This document shows positions 33,450 to 42,230 of a stretch of 64,000 bases of DNA, piece after piece. Source of the DNA: Oscillospiraceae bacterium (GTDB lineage Bacteria > Bacillota > Clostridia > Oscillospirales > Ruminococcaceae); NCBI GenBank assembly GCA_016296505.1, contig JAEDJD010000003.1, positions 90,068 to 154,067 on the forward strand, read 5' to 3'. The first letter of the stretch is position 1, and the number at the start of each line of letters is the position of its first letter. The position numbers and the translations under genes are program-made. A model generated the notes under the pieces. That model saw only the letters and a program-made list of their open reading frames with translations. It did not search any database and was not told the DNA's origin.

Positions 33450-34589
33450 ATGTATCGTATATGCTGCCCGTGTCATTTCGGGCTTGAATCGGTTGTAAAA
33501 TTTGAATTGGTACGGCTCGGCGTACCCGAAATCACCGCCGCCGACGGCAGAGTATCGTTTTCCGGCGGATGGGATGAGATCGCCGCCGCCAATATCGAGC
33601 TGACCGCTGCGGAGCGCGTCCTTGTCGAGCTTGGGACGTTTTCGGTCAAGGCGCAGCGCGGAAAAACTGCGTTTGATCCGCTGTTCGAGGGCGTCATGCA
33701 GGCGCCGCTGGAGGAATTTATCGGGCGTGACGACGCCATTATCGTCAAGGGCAGCTCGCTGAATTCGGCGCTGCACAGCGTTCCGGCTTGTCAGGCAATC
33801 GTCAAAAAGGCGGCTGTCACGCGGCTGCAGCGCGCTTACCATACGCAGACGCTTCCGGAATCCGGCGCGCCGCATACGCTGCAATTTCAGATCCGGAACG
33901 ATGTATGCACGCTCTATCTTGATACGACTGGCATTCCACTCTATAAACGCGGCTGGCGGCAGCAGGCGGTTCTCGCGCCGATTCGTGAAACGCTCGCAGC
34001 CGGTATCCTTGATCTGTCTCATGTGCGGAGTGATACGCAGCTTTGCGATCCGTTCTGCGGCAGCGGTACATTTCTGATCGAGGGTGCAAGGCGCGCCATG
34101 CGGATCGCGCCCGGTCTGCACCGGAAATTCGTCTGCGAAACATGGTCGCAGGCGCCGCAGACCGCGTTCCGGCAGGCTAGATCGGCTGCAACGGAGAAGA
34201 TTAACCATCATGCAGAATTTCATGGCTATGGCTTTGACGTCGATCTGGCTGCGATCGAGCTGACAATGCTGAATGCAAAAAAAGCTGGCGTTGCGGATAG
34301 AATCACCGTGAAACAGCAGAATATACGCGATTTTCAGGCAGTCAGCGGACAGAATATCGTCTGCAATCCACCCTACGGCGAGCGTATGCTCGATATCGAA
34401 GAAGCAAGAGAGATTTATCGTGTGATGCGTCAAGTGATACCGCAAGACGCTTCGTTCAGCGTCATTACGCCGGATAACGAATTTGAAAAATGCTTTGAAC
34501 GGAAAGCGAGAAAACGCCGGAAGCTCTACAATGGTATGATGCAGTGCCAGCTTTACCAGTATTGGAGTACGGAATCCGTACAGCGATAA
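33450..34589 (+). CDS. THUMP-domain class I SAM-dependent rRNA methyltransferase (RlmL-N/YpsC-like)
   Basis: The protein has 379 residues. An N-terminal ferredoxin-like plus THUMP RNA-binding region (about 1-155) precedes a methyltransferase domain with CDPFCGSGTFLIEGA (SAM site) and IVCNPPYGERM (the NPPY catalytic motif of N-methyltransferases). Relatives methylate guanosine in 23S rRNA. The gene starts 31 nt after the membrane SpeE-like gene, with AAAGGA upstream of ATG 33450. It belongs to the plus-strand run of five genes from 29.4 to 36.9 kb. Confidence 0.92.
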   Translation: MYRICCPCHFGLESVVKFELVRLGVPEITAADGRVSFSGGWDEIAAANIELTAAERVLVELGTFSVKAQRGKTAFDPLFEGVMQAPLEEFIGRDDAIIVKGSSLNSALHSVPACQAIVKKAAVTRLQRAYHTQTLPESGAPHTLQFQIRNDVCTLYLDTTGIPLYKRGWRQQAVLAPIRETLAAGILDLSHVRSDTQLCDPFCGSGTFLIEGARRAMRIAPGLHRKFVCETWSQAPQTAFRQARSAATEKINHHAEFHGYGFDVDLAAIELTMLNAKKAGVADRITVKQQNIRDFQAVSGQNIVCNPPYGERMLDIEEAREIYRVMRQVIPQDASFSVITPDNEFEKCFERKARKRRKLYNGMMQCQLYQYWSTESVQR

Positions 34590-34641
34590 GCTGCGGAAAC
34601 TTCCGGTAGACTGTTTTTGAATGTAGAAAGGATGATTCAAT

Positions 34642-35937
34642 ATGCTCACGCCGAATTTGACCGTATCATCGGAAGGACATCTCTGTATCGGCGGTGCGGA
34701 TACCGTGTCGCTTGCCAGAACGTATGGCACGCCCCTCTACGTGATGGATGAAAATATGATTCGGGAAAACTGCCGCGGTTATGCGCGTGTGATTGCGGAG
34801 GAGTACGGCGGCAGAGGTCTGATTTGCTATGCAAGCAAGGCGCTTTCCTGTAAGGAACTGTACCGCATTGTTGATTCGGAGGGACTCGGCGCGGACGTGA
34901 TCTCCGGCGGCGAGATCTATACCGCGCTGCAAGCAGGTATGCCGGCTGAAAAGCTCGTAATGCACGGCAACAGCAAGTCCAACGCCGAGCTGCAAATGGC
35001 TGTTTCAAACGATATCGGCAGAATTGTCTGCGATAATCTGCCGGAACTCCGCCGGCTCGATCAGATTGCCGGTGAAGCCGGAAAAATAGTCAATATCATG
35101 CTTCGGATTAAGCCCGGTATCGACGCCCATACGCATGATTTTGTCAAGACCGGTCAGATCGACAGCAAGTTCGGGTTCGCAATTGAAACAGGCGAGGCAA
35201 TGCAGGCGGTTCAGGCTGTCGGGCTTTGCAAGAATCTGCGCCTTGTCGGTCTGCACTGCCATATCGGTTCGCAGATTCTCGATACAGAGCCGTTTGCCGA
35301 GGCTGCGCGCGTTATGATCGGATTCATGAATCAGATCCGCGATGCGCTTCTGATTACGCTGCCGGAACTGAATCTCGGCGGCGGTCCCGGTATTCGCTAT
35401 ACCGAGGAAGATGATCCGAAGCCGTTTGGCGAAATTGTTCGTGCAATTCTCTCCGCGCTCAAGAATGTCTGTGCGGAGCTTGATTATCCGGAACCGTTCG
35501 TGCTGTTTGAGCCGGGTCGTTCCATTGTCGGCGGCGCAGGTCTGACACTCTATACCGTCATGGCAAAAAAGGTGATTCCGGCGGTTCGTACTTATGTGCT
35601 GACTGATGGCGGTATGTGCGACAATCCGCGCTATGCGCTCTATCGCTCACGCTATGAGGCGCTGATTGCCAATAAGGCGGATCAGCCGCGCAGCGAGAAC
35701 GTCACAATCGGTGGAAAGTGCTGTGAAAGCGGCGATCTCATCGGCGAGGATATGCCGTTGCAGGCTGCCGAGGAGGACGATATCCTTGCAGTGCTCGCGA
35801 CCGGCGCCTACAACTATTCCATGGCTTCCAATTACAACCGCAATCCGCGCGCCGAGATTGTCATGGTGAAGGACGGCGTCGCGAGAACCGTTGTAAAGCG
35901 CGAGACTTATGCGGATATCATCCGGAATGATATCTGA
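34642..35937 (+). CDS. lysA: Diaminopimelate decarboxylase
   Basis: PLP enzyme converting meso-diaminopimelate to lysine, the last step of lysine synthesis. The protein has 431 residues, normal for LysA. Seen: the PLP-binding Lys in CYASKALSC (about residue 56); HCHIGSQI; the phosphate-binding GGGPGIRY; FEPGRSIVG; and CESGDLIGED with the catalytic Cys from the partner subunit's active site. AGAAAGGA precedes ATG 34642. There is no lysine riboswitch upstream. The pseudouridine synthase gene starts 5 nt after the stop. Confidence 0.96.
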   Translation: MLTPNLTVSSEGHLCIGGADTVSLARTYGTPLYVMDENMIRENCRGYARVIAEEYGGRGLICYASKALSCKELYRIVDSEGLGADVISGGEIYTALQAGMPAEKLVMHGNSKSNAELQMAVSNDIGRIVCDNLPELRRLDQIAGEAGKIVNIMLRIKPGIDAHTHDFVKTGQIDSKFGFAIETGEAMQAVQAVGLCKNLRLVGLHCHIGSQILDTEPFAEAARVMIGFMNQIRDALLITLPELNLGGGPGIRYTEEDDPKPFGEIVRAILSALKNVCAELDYPEPFVLFEPGRSIVGGAGLTLYTVMAKKVIPAVRTYVLTDGGMCDNPRYALYRSRYEALIANKADQPRSENVTIGGKCCESGDLIGEDMPLQAAEEDDILAVLATGAYNYSMASNYNRNPRAEIVMVKDGVARTVVKRETYADIIRNDI

Positions 35938-35942
35938 AGCCA

Positions 35943-36893
35943 ATGCATACTTTTATCATCGCGGAAAATGACGCCGGTCAGCGCGCGGACAAGTTTCTTC
36001 TGAAAGCCTGCCCGAAGCTGCCCAAATCTCTGCTCTATAAAACCTTTCGCAAGAAAGACGTCAAATGCAATGGAAAACGCATTCCGGCGGAGACCTTTCT
36101 TGCGGCAGGAGATACGGTGCAGGTTTATCTGCCGGATGAATTCTTCGTATCTGTGAAGAAGCCTGTTGCGCCGATTCATTTGGAACAACCGGAGATCGTC
36201 TATGAGGATGACCATATCCTGCTGATGCGAAAGCCTGTGAATCTGCCGGTTCATGCCGACAATCAGGGCAGCAGCGATACCTTGCAGGCGCGATTTTTGC
36301 AGTATCTTGCGAAAAGCGGCGCGTATGTGCCGGAACAGGAGCAGAGCTTTACGCCTGCGCTGTGCAATCGGCTCGACCGCAATACAGAGGGCTTTGTCAT
36401 CGGTGCGAAAACGGCTGCCGCACTGCGCTGCGTGAATGAGATGATTCGAGAAAATCAAGTCGTCAAGCAGTATTTCTGCGTCACTGCCGGCTTGCCGCCG
36501 AAGCGGCATGATATTGTCACCGCATATCATCGGCGGCTCGAGGGCAAAAATGCCGAGATTTCCAATCAGCCGCGAACGGGCTTTCGGATGATGCGAACGG
36601 AGTACGAGGTCTTGCAAAAACATGAGAATCTTGCGCTTTTGCTTGTGACGCTGCATACCGGTCGGACGCATCAGATTCGGTTGCAGACTGCGGCGCTTGG
36701 CGCGCCGGTTCTCGGCGATCATCGCTACGGAAAACCGGACGTCAACCGGAAATATGGAGAAGCGCATCAGCTATTGGCAGCCTGCCGTCTGCGGTTTGAT
36801 CTGCCGCCGGAGGGGCATTTGCTTTCGGCGCTCTATGACCGCTGCTTTGCGTATACACCGTCATTTTGCAGCAAATATGGCTTTGATATTTAA
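35943..36893 (+). CDS. RluA-family 23S rRNA pseudouridine synthase
   Basis: The protein has 316 residues. An N-terminal S4 RNA-binding domain (about residues 12-75) precedes the catalytic domain with the aspartate motif NRLDRNTEGFV (about 142) and LLLVTLHTGRTHQIRLQ, typical of RluA/RluC/RluD. It isomerises uridine in large-subunit rRNA; the exact site cannot be read from sequence. The gene begins 5 nt after lysA with only a weak ribosome-binding site, so translation is probably coupled to lysA. A strong terminator follows. Confidence 0.94.
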   Translation: MHTFIIAENDAGQRADKFLLKACPKLPKSLLYKTFRKKDVKCNGKRIPAETFLAAGDTVQVYLPDEFFVSVKKPVAPIHLEQPEIVYEDDHILLMRKPVNLPVHADNQGSSDTLQARFLQYLAKSGAYVPEQEQSFTPALCNRLDRNTEGFVIGAKTAAALRCVNEMIRENQVVKQYFCVTAGLPPKRHDIVTAYHRRLEGKNAEISNQPRTGFRMMRTEYEVLQKHENLALLLVTLHTGRTHQIRLQTAALGAPVLGDHRYGKPDVNRKYGEAHQLLAACRLRFDLPPEGHLLSALYDRCFAYTPSFCSKYGFDI

Positions 36894-36900
36894 CCATACT

Positions 36901-36935
36901 GCAGAATCGGAGCATATTCCGGTTCTGCGTTTTTT
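36901..36935 (+). terminator. Terminator of the PBP-to-pseudouridine-synthase gene run
   Basis: An 11-bp stem with one G-T pair (36901-36911 with 36918-36928) is followed by TTTTTT. Confidence 0.9.
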
Positions 36936-37022
36936 GCGTTCTGTTTGCGCAGGTCGCGGCTGCAATTTCCGAAAAATATCGTTTCGGTAACGTAAAATCT
37001 GCGTATGATTGCTGTGTCCCTC

Positions 37023-37051
37023 TTGACGAAATCTATTGTTTGTGGTATGAT
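37023..37051 (+). promoter_or_regulatory. Promoter of the first amino-acid importer operon
   Basis: TTGACG (37023-37028) and TATGAT (37046-37051) are 17 bp apart, about 45 nt before the start codon. Confidence 0.82.
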
Positions 37052-37099
37052 TGTATTATATTACCACGCAGAAGTATCTGCGTATTTTTGGAGGTTATT

Positions 37100-37891
37100 A
37101 TGAAAAAGTTTTTTGGTATTGCAGCAGCATTGGTACTTACGGCGTCTGCTTGCGGATGTTCCGAGAAGCAGGACTGGGCTTATATCGAGGATAAGGGTGA
37201 TCTTGTCATCGGCATTACTCTTTACGAGCCGATGAACTACTACGACGACAATAATAATCTTACAGGCTTTGATACCGAATTTGCCCAGAAAGTCTGCGAG
37301 GAGCTTGGCGTTGAAGCCAAATTTCAGGTCATTGACTGGAAACAAAAGGAAACTGAGCTGAAATCCAAGAAAATCGACTGCATCTGGAACGGTCTGACCG
37401 TTACGGAAGAGCGAAAAGAGAATATGGCGTTCAGCAATCCTTACGTAGATAATAAGCAGGTTCTCATCGTGAAAGAGGAAAATCTTGCGCAGATTACTGC
37501 GGAAGGTGGTCTGGACGGTCTCAAGGTTGCCGCCGAAAGCGGCTCTGCCGGAGAAACGGCAATCACCGAGGACGATGCGATTCCGAATCCTGAGTTTATC
37601 GGCTGCGACGCGCAGAAGGATGTTCTCATGGAGGTCAAGGCTGGTACGGTTGACGGCGGCGTAATCGACTACGTCATGGCGATCTCTACCATCAAAGAGG
37701 GTACAGATTATTCCGATCTCGTCATTGTGGACGCCGTCGAGCTGACGCCGGAGCAGTATGCGATCGGCTTCAGACTTGAGGATCAGGAGACGCTCAAAAA
37801 GGTGAACGATACCGTTGATAAGCTGGTTCAGGACGGTTGGCTTCAGAAACTTGCTGAAAAATACGAGATGTCCGATATCCTTGCATATTGA
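37100..37891 (+). CDS. Polar amino-acid ABC importer, substrate-binding lipoprotein
   Basis: The protein has 263 residues. A lipoprotein signal (about residues 1-20) ends in an ACGC-type lipobox. The rest is a family 3 solute-binding protein in the usual order. The N-terminal lobe comes first (GDLVIGITLYEPMNYYD…LTGFDTEFAQKV, NGLTVTEERKENMAFS with the ligand-binding Arg), then the second lobe (GLKVAAESGSAGE…). It delivers a polar amino acid to the membrane complex encoded next. AGGAGG-like GGAGG lies 7 nt before ATG 37100. The permease follows after 15 nt. Substrate unknown; the fold order contrasts with the binding protein at 47043. Confidence 0.93.
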   Translation: MKKFFGIAAALVLTASACGCSEKQDWAYIEDKGDLVIGITLYEPMNYYDDNNNLTGFDTEFAQKVCEELGVEAKFQVIDWKQKETELKSKKIDCIWNGLTVTEERKENMAFSNPYVDNKQVLIVKEENLAQITAEGGLDGLKVAAESGSAGETAITEDDAIPNPEFIGCDAQKDVLMEVKAGTVDGGVIDYVMAISTIKEGTDYSDLVIVDAVELTPEQYAIGFRLEDQETLKKVNDTVDKLVQDGWLQKLAEKYEMSDILAY

Positions 37892-37906
37892 TCTGAGAGG
37901 AATGCT

Positions 37907-38554
37907 ATGTCGTTTATAGATGTAACAATGCAGCTTCTGGACGGCTTCCAGAAAACGCTGCTGATCTTTGGCGTAACATTATTGTTTTCACTCCCGCTCG
38001 GACTTGTCATAACCTTCGGTTCAATGTCAAAAATCAGACTCCTGAAATGGCTGACGAAAACATTTGTATGGATTGTCAGAGGAACGCCGCTGATGCTCCA
38101 GATTATCCTTGTATTCTATGGACCGGGATTGATTTTTGGGGCGTCGGGGTTTGATCGGGAACCCTCTGTGATTGTCGCGTTCGTCATAAACTATGCCTGC
38201 TACTTCTCCGAGATCTTCCGCGGCGGCATCGAAAGCATTCCGCAGGGGCAGTATGAGGCGGGACAGGTTCTCGGTATGACGAAAACGCAGATTTTCTTCA
38301 AAGTCGTACTGTTTCAGGTGATCAAGCGTATCATTCCGCCCATGGGCAACGAAATCATCACCCTTGTAAAGGATACCTCTCTTGCGCGCGTCATTGCCGT
38401 TGCGGAGCTTGTCAAGGCAGCGCAGGATATCGTCGGACTCAAGGCAATTATCTGGCCGATTTTCTATGTTGGCGCGTTCTATCTTGCCTTCTGCGGCTTC
38501 CTGACGCTCCTGTTCGGATATATCGAGAAAAAATTAGATTACTATAAAGGATAA
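37907..38554 (+). CDS. Polar amino-acid ABC importer, permease (HisM/GlnP family)
   Basis: The protein has 215 residues and about five membrane helices. The EAA loop that contacts the ATPase is visible as YEAGQVLGMTKTQIFFKVVL (about residues 118-140), preceded by FVWIVRGTPLMLQI, typical of the HisMQ family. It forms the membrane channel with the ATPase at 38560 and receives ligand from the lipoprotein at 37100. AGAGGAA lies before ATG 37907. Confidence 0.94.
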   Translation: MSFIDVTMQLLDGFQKTLLIFGVTLLFSLPLGLVITFGSMSKIRLLKWLTKTFVWIVRGTPLMLQIILVFYGPGLIFGASGFDREPSVIVAFVINYACYFSEIFRGGIESIPQGQYEAGQVLGMTKTQIFFKVVLFQVIKRIIPPMGNEIITLVKDTSLARVIAVAELVKAAQDIVGLKAIIWPIFYVGAFYLAFCGFLTLLFGYIEKKLDYYKG

Positions 38555-38559
38555 GACCT

Positions 38560-39369
38560 ATGGCTGTACTTGAAGTGAAAAATATACATAAGACTTTCGA
38601 TAAGACAGAGGTGCTCAAGGGGATTGATTTCACCCTCGAAAAGGGCGAGGTTTTATCTATTATCGGCTCCTCAGGAAGCGGTAAGACTACGCTGCTGAGA
38701 TGCCTGAACTTCCTTGAAAAGCCCGATCTTGGAAGCGTTTCCGTTGAGGGGAAAACAATTTTCTCAGCTGATAGAAAGACGAAAATGAGCGAGAACGAAA
38801 TCCGGCAGAATCGGCTGCATTTCGGACTTGTTTTCCAGTCGTTCAATCTCTTTCCGCAGTATACCGTGCTGAGAAACCTCACGCTCGCCGCGGAACTGCT
38901 TGAAAAAAGCAAAGACAAGCAGAGCGATATGGCAGGTCTCAGAAAAGAACTCGATGAAAAGGCAATGCAGCTTTTGCATAAGGTCGGTCTTGCGGAAAGA
39001 GCCGACGCATATCCCTGTGAGCTTTCGGGCGGTCAGCAGCAGCGCGTCGCAATCGCAAGAGCGCTTATGCTCAATCCCGATATTCTCTGCTTCGACGAGC
39101 CGACAAGCGCACTGGATCCGGAGCTTACAGGCGAGGTTTTAAAGGTCATCCGCAGTCTGAAATCGAAAGATAGTACCATGATTATCGTGACGCATGAAAT
39201 GAGCTTTGCAAAGAGCGTTTCCGATCAGATTATTTTTATGGCAGACGGTGTGATCGAGGAAATCGGTACGCCGGAGGAGATATTTGAATCGCCTAAGAGT
39301 CCGAAGCTCAGAAACTTTCTTTCAAAATCTCTTGAGCTTGAACAGAACGAAAAGGACGTATTATGTTAA
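38560..39369 (+). CDS. Polar amino-acid ABC importer, ATP-binding protein (GlnQ/HisP family)
   Basis: The protein has 269 residues. Walker A GSSGSGKTT, Q-loop VFQSFNLFP, signature LSGGQQQRVAIARAL, Walker B LCFDEPTSALDPE and the H-loop VTHE are all intact. It energises uptake through the permease encoded 5 nt upstream. Between Q-loop and signature it has a slightly extended helical segment (LEKSKDKQSDMAGLRKE) compared with standard GlnQ. The last codons overlap a small broken membrane gene. Confidence 0.95.
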   Translation: MAVLEVKNIHKTFDKTEVLKGIDFTLEKGEVLSIIGSSGSGKTTLLRCLNFLEKPDLGSVSVEGKTIFSADRKTKMSENEIRQNRLHFGLVFQSFNLFPQYTVLRNLTLAAELLEKSKDKQSDMAGLRKELDEKAMQLLHKVGLAERADAYPCELSGGQQQRVAIARALMLNPDILCFDEPTSALDPELTGEVLKVIRSLKSKDSTMIIVTHEMSFAKSVSDQIIFMADGVIEEIGTPEEIFESPKSPKLRNFLSKSLELEQNEKDVLC

Positions 39370-39656
39370 GTAAGAAACAATAGCTGCTGCTCACGATCGG
39401 ATGGTTTATCTTGACTCCGGGCGTATTTTTTCTCAGTGAAAGATTCATGGATATTGATATCATACTGTATCCCAGCGTATTGCTTTTACTTGTCTCCATG
39501 ATCTTCGGACCTACGCTCATTGGCGTTTTGATGCCATTGCCATTCACGCCCAAGTGGAATCAGGCTCGCAGGTTTTTGGTGGTTCTTACATATTGTGTCT
39601 GCTATGTCTTTATTCGGCTGTTCGCTCGTTTCTGTTTTATGATGAACTGGTGTTAA
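39363..39656 (+). pseudogene. Small membrane protein gene interrupted by a TAG at codon 7
   Basis: An ATG at 39363, overlapping the ATPase stop as coupled genes do, opens a frame that meets TAG at 39381-39383 and then stays open to TAA at 39654-39656. The combined product would have about 96 residues and three hydrophobic segments. Reading from an internal TTG at 39411 is possible, but I see no ribosome-binding site there. The likeliest reading is a fourth operon gene inactivated by a nonsense mutation. Confidence 0.55.
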
Positions 39657-39701
39657 ATCGAAATCCATTCATTTTTAGAAGAATTCCATATTCTGTATTT
39701 C

Positions 39702-39731
39702 AGTCGCCTGTTTCATAGGCGACTTTTCTTT
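39702..39731 (+). terminator. Terminator of the first amino-acid importer operon
   Basis: AGTCGCCT (39702-39709) pairs with AGGCGACT (39717-39724), followed by TTTCTTTTT. Confidence 0.88.
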
Positions 39732-39836
39732 TTACCATAGAGCGTTCGTGCAGATTATCCGCAAAATTTAAGGAAATGCTTTACTTTTTTTCGCTTATGA
39801 TTTATATATATAAGAATCAATCAGGAGGCGCAGGAT

Positions 39837-40285
39837 ATGAATACAATACAACAGCTCCAAAAGATAAACCCGATCAATTTTCTGATGATTGCGGCGGCTG
39901 GAATGATTAACGCGTTCGGCATCACCATTTTTCTTGCACCGGTCAAACTGTATGACAGCGGTATTTCAGGAACCTCGATGCTTCTGTCGCAAATCACACC
40001 GCTGAGCTTATCATGGCTGCTCTTATTACTGAATATTCTATTATTTCTTTACGGATATAAAAAACAAGGCAAACGATTCACAGTAACGTCGTATTATACA
40101 GCTTATGCGGCATAGCGCTGGGAAGCTGGATTTTACCTTTGTACTCGATTATTACATATATGGCTGGCTTGAAAACCATAGACTTTATCGTATGCAATAC
40201 GCCTATACTCTGTTATCTGATCGCAAAGAGCAGTACGCAATGCTTGCTGCGGTTTGGATATATTGATACTAAATTTATTTTATGA
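39837..40285 (+). pseudogene. YitT/YczE-like membrane protein, frameshifted and truncated
   Basis: The first 85 codons (39837 to about 40092) encode two or three membrane helices, with AAGMINAFGITIFLAPVKLYDSGISG-type content (core FLAPVKLYDSGISG) as in the YitT family. The frame then ends, but a second frame from 40094 continues the hydrophobic protein (YSLCGIALGSWILPLYS) to TGA at 40283-40285. So one indel splits the gene. Together the parts reach about 148 residues, far short of the roughly 200-280 of the family, so a 3' portion is lost as well. A strong AGGAGG remains before ATG 39837. Confidence 0.75.
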
Positions 40286-40306
40286 TTGACGAAAGGAAAA
40301 TTGATT

Positions 40307-40522
40307 ATGGAAATCAAGAAACTCTCTAAAATTGAATTCTCTGTCGAGGCACAGTGCAGTCACGGTGAATCCTCTAAAAAGAACGGCTGCCATGCTGACT
40401 GCAAGAAGACCAGATACGTGGATTCTAACGCGATTTACAACAGCTACTATAAGAATAACGGCAATGTCAAGAAGTGCGAGAAGGAAACCTATTACACCTG
40501 CTCTACAGCCTGTATCTGGTAA
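40307..40522 (+). CDS. Small cysteine- and lysine-rich peptide (possible modified-peptide precursor)
   Basis: The peptide has 71 residues. AAAGGA lies 8 nt upstream of ATG 40307; a TTG at 40286 is in frame but lacks a site. The first 16 residues are leader-like (MEIKKLSKIEFSVEAQ) without Cys. The remainder has six Cys at 17, 28, 32, 57, 65 and 69, with two CxxxC pairs (CHADC, CSTAC), many Lys, Tyr and Asn, and ends in CIW. There is no signal peptide, membrane helix or double-Gly cleavage site. It follows a broken membrane gene and precedes decayed exporter genes. Size and Cys spacing suggest a ribosomally made, modified peptide or a metal-binding protein. No modifying enzyme is adjacent, so function stays open. 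Confidence 0.7.
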   Translation: MEIKKLSKIEFSVEAQCSHGESSKKNGCHADCKKTRYVDSNAIYNSYYKNNGNVKKCEKETYYTCSTACIW

Positions 40523-40539
40523 TACGATAAGATGTTGAC

Positions 40540-40573
40540 GATTCCGGATGGGCATTCTGGCTCATCCGGAATC
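40540..40573 (+). terminator. Hairpin after the cysteine-rich peptide gene
   Basis: An 11-bp perfect stem (40540-40550 with 40563-40573, 12-nt loop) lies 18 nt after the stop. It is not followed by a T run, so it may be an mRNA-stabilising hairpin as much as a terminator. In the rest of the gap to 40856 I see only the promoter below and weak short inverted repeats near 40612-40660. Confidence 0.6.
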
Positions 40574-40730
40574 CAATAGCGGCGGCTGTCGCTCACTCAA
40601 ACGCAATATAAGTATAAAATGCCAACTTTATACCTGTTGTCAGTACGGGATATCGTTGGCATAGTGGCTTTCTGCGGCATAATTGACGCTTCTGACAGGA
40701 TTTTGCGCTGTATGCTGCTTGAATTCTTTA

Positions 40731-40759
40731 TTGACAATTATATCCGAAAATAGTATAAT
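40731..40759 (+). promoter_or_regulatory. Promoter of the adaptor/FtsX export gene block
   Basis: Perfect TTGACA (40731-40736) and TATAAT (40754-40759) are 17 bp apart. The start codon is about 95 nt beyond. Confidence 0.88.
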
Positions 40760-40856
40760 AGATGTGTAAAAAACAGATTTTGCCGCAGAAATTAGTTTTC
40801 AAATATCATCGTACCACCTACGATTCCATGCATGATGCAGAAAGACGGTGTATTTC

Positions 40857-42227
40857 ATGAAATCCAAACTCCTTATTACGTTTGCATCAATCAGTTTCAT
40901 TTTGCTTACCGGATGCGGTGAGCAGCCGGCAGCGGTCGATACCTATTCTCTGATGAAGCAATCGCTCTCCCGTACCAGCGAGCAGCAGGGGCAGATTATT
41001 TCAGAGCAGGGAAACGTCTTTGTCCGGACTGCGCTTTTTGAACAGCCGGTTGTATCGGTTCACTGCGAAGCCGGTCAGCGCGTGAACAAAGGCGATGTGC
41101 TTTTTCAACTGGACGGTTCTGATTTGCAGGCGGAAATTGATTCGATGAGCAAGAATGCCGCTGCTGCAAAACAGAGGTCCGAATTGCAATATCAGTATGC
41201 CGCAAACGCGCTGGAACAGGCAAAAGCCAGTCGGGATATTCAGATGCAGGCGCTTTATAACAGAGAGCAGGAGCTTGGCAATGCTGTCGCACAGCTCTGA
41301 CAGATGCAGCAGGAGACTGCTTCAGGCTGCGATCAGGCGCAGCAGACTGTGAATCAGCTTGCCGAAGCGCTCAGGACAATGCAGCCCGATTCGGAGCAAT
41401 ATGCGGAAACATCTGCGGCATATCAGGAAGCCGTCAATCAGCTCGGTGCGCTCAGCGATGCGGCGGATGAACTGGCTGTCCAGATTTCACAGACGGAAGC
41501 AGAGTTGCATTCCGCAGAGCAGGAAACCGAAGCGACTGCGCGCGAGCTGGATCGGGAGATTGCAGATCAGGAATATGAACTGAAATCCATGCGCAGCGAA
41601 GCGGATGATTCGGACTCCAAGGAGATTGAAAAGCTGAAGCAGCAGTATGCTGCTTTGACTGTCACGGCACCGTGTAGCGGCATCGTATCCGAGTGCTTTG
41701 GAACAGCCGGTCAGATCTGCGAGGACGGTATTCTTGCGGTCATTCTGCCCGATGATACATTCAGCGTACAGCTTTCTGTGCCGGATCAAATCATACTTGC
41801 AGTGAAGTCTGGTCAAAAGACAACCTTTCATACCGACGCTTCAGCGGAAGAATACGCTTGCACGGTGACGGATGTGAGCGCTGTGCGCAGCGAAGACGGA
41901 TTTTCCGTCCGCTTGCAGCCGGCGCAGCAGGAGGGACTGCTGATCGGAATGCAGGCATATATTTCGCTTGTGCTGGAGGAAAAAGAAACGTATGCTGTTC
42001 CGAACGCTGCGGTTTGTTATAACGACGACGGTACGATTTGCGTATTTACCGTCGAATCAGACGGCGAGGGGATGGAGATCGCTGTCCGGCATGAGGTGAA
42101 AACGGGGATTGTTGACGGCGAATATACGGAAATCATCACGGATGAACTACAGGATGGCGCTCAGATTATTCTGGAACCGTCTGCGGTATTTGATGGATCA
42201 GCCGTGAGCAGAAATGTGACGGATTAA
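40857..42227 (+). pseudogene. HlyD/MacA-like membrane-fusion lipoprotein with an in-frame TGA
   Basis: A lipoprotein signal (LLTGC lipobox, residues 1-19) is followed by the first half of a biotinyl-lipoyl-like barrel (VSVHCEAGQRVNKGDVLFQLDG), a long coiled-coil hairpin, the second half (TVTAPCSGIVSECFG) and a beta-barrel part. TGA at 41298-41300 interrupts the coiled coil. The frame is the same on both sides, so it is a nonsense change, not an indel. The full product would be about 456 residues. Adaptors of this type link FtsX-like permeases to an outer factor. Restart at the ATG 41304 would lack the signal. The next gene starts 3 nt after the stop. Confidence 0.8.
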
Positions 42228-42230
42228 ATT

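Noticed and set aside
33408..34730. 440-codon minus-strand frame opposite the THUMP methyltransferase gene
   Set aside because: The methyltransferase motifs (CDPFCGSGT, NPPYGER) on the plus strand are decisive.
40848..40856. GTG at 40848 as start of the first adaptor
   Set aside because: The ATG at 40857 gives a clean lipoprotein signal beginning with MKSK; the GTG adds only three residues and has no better site.
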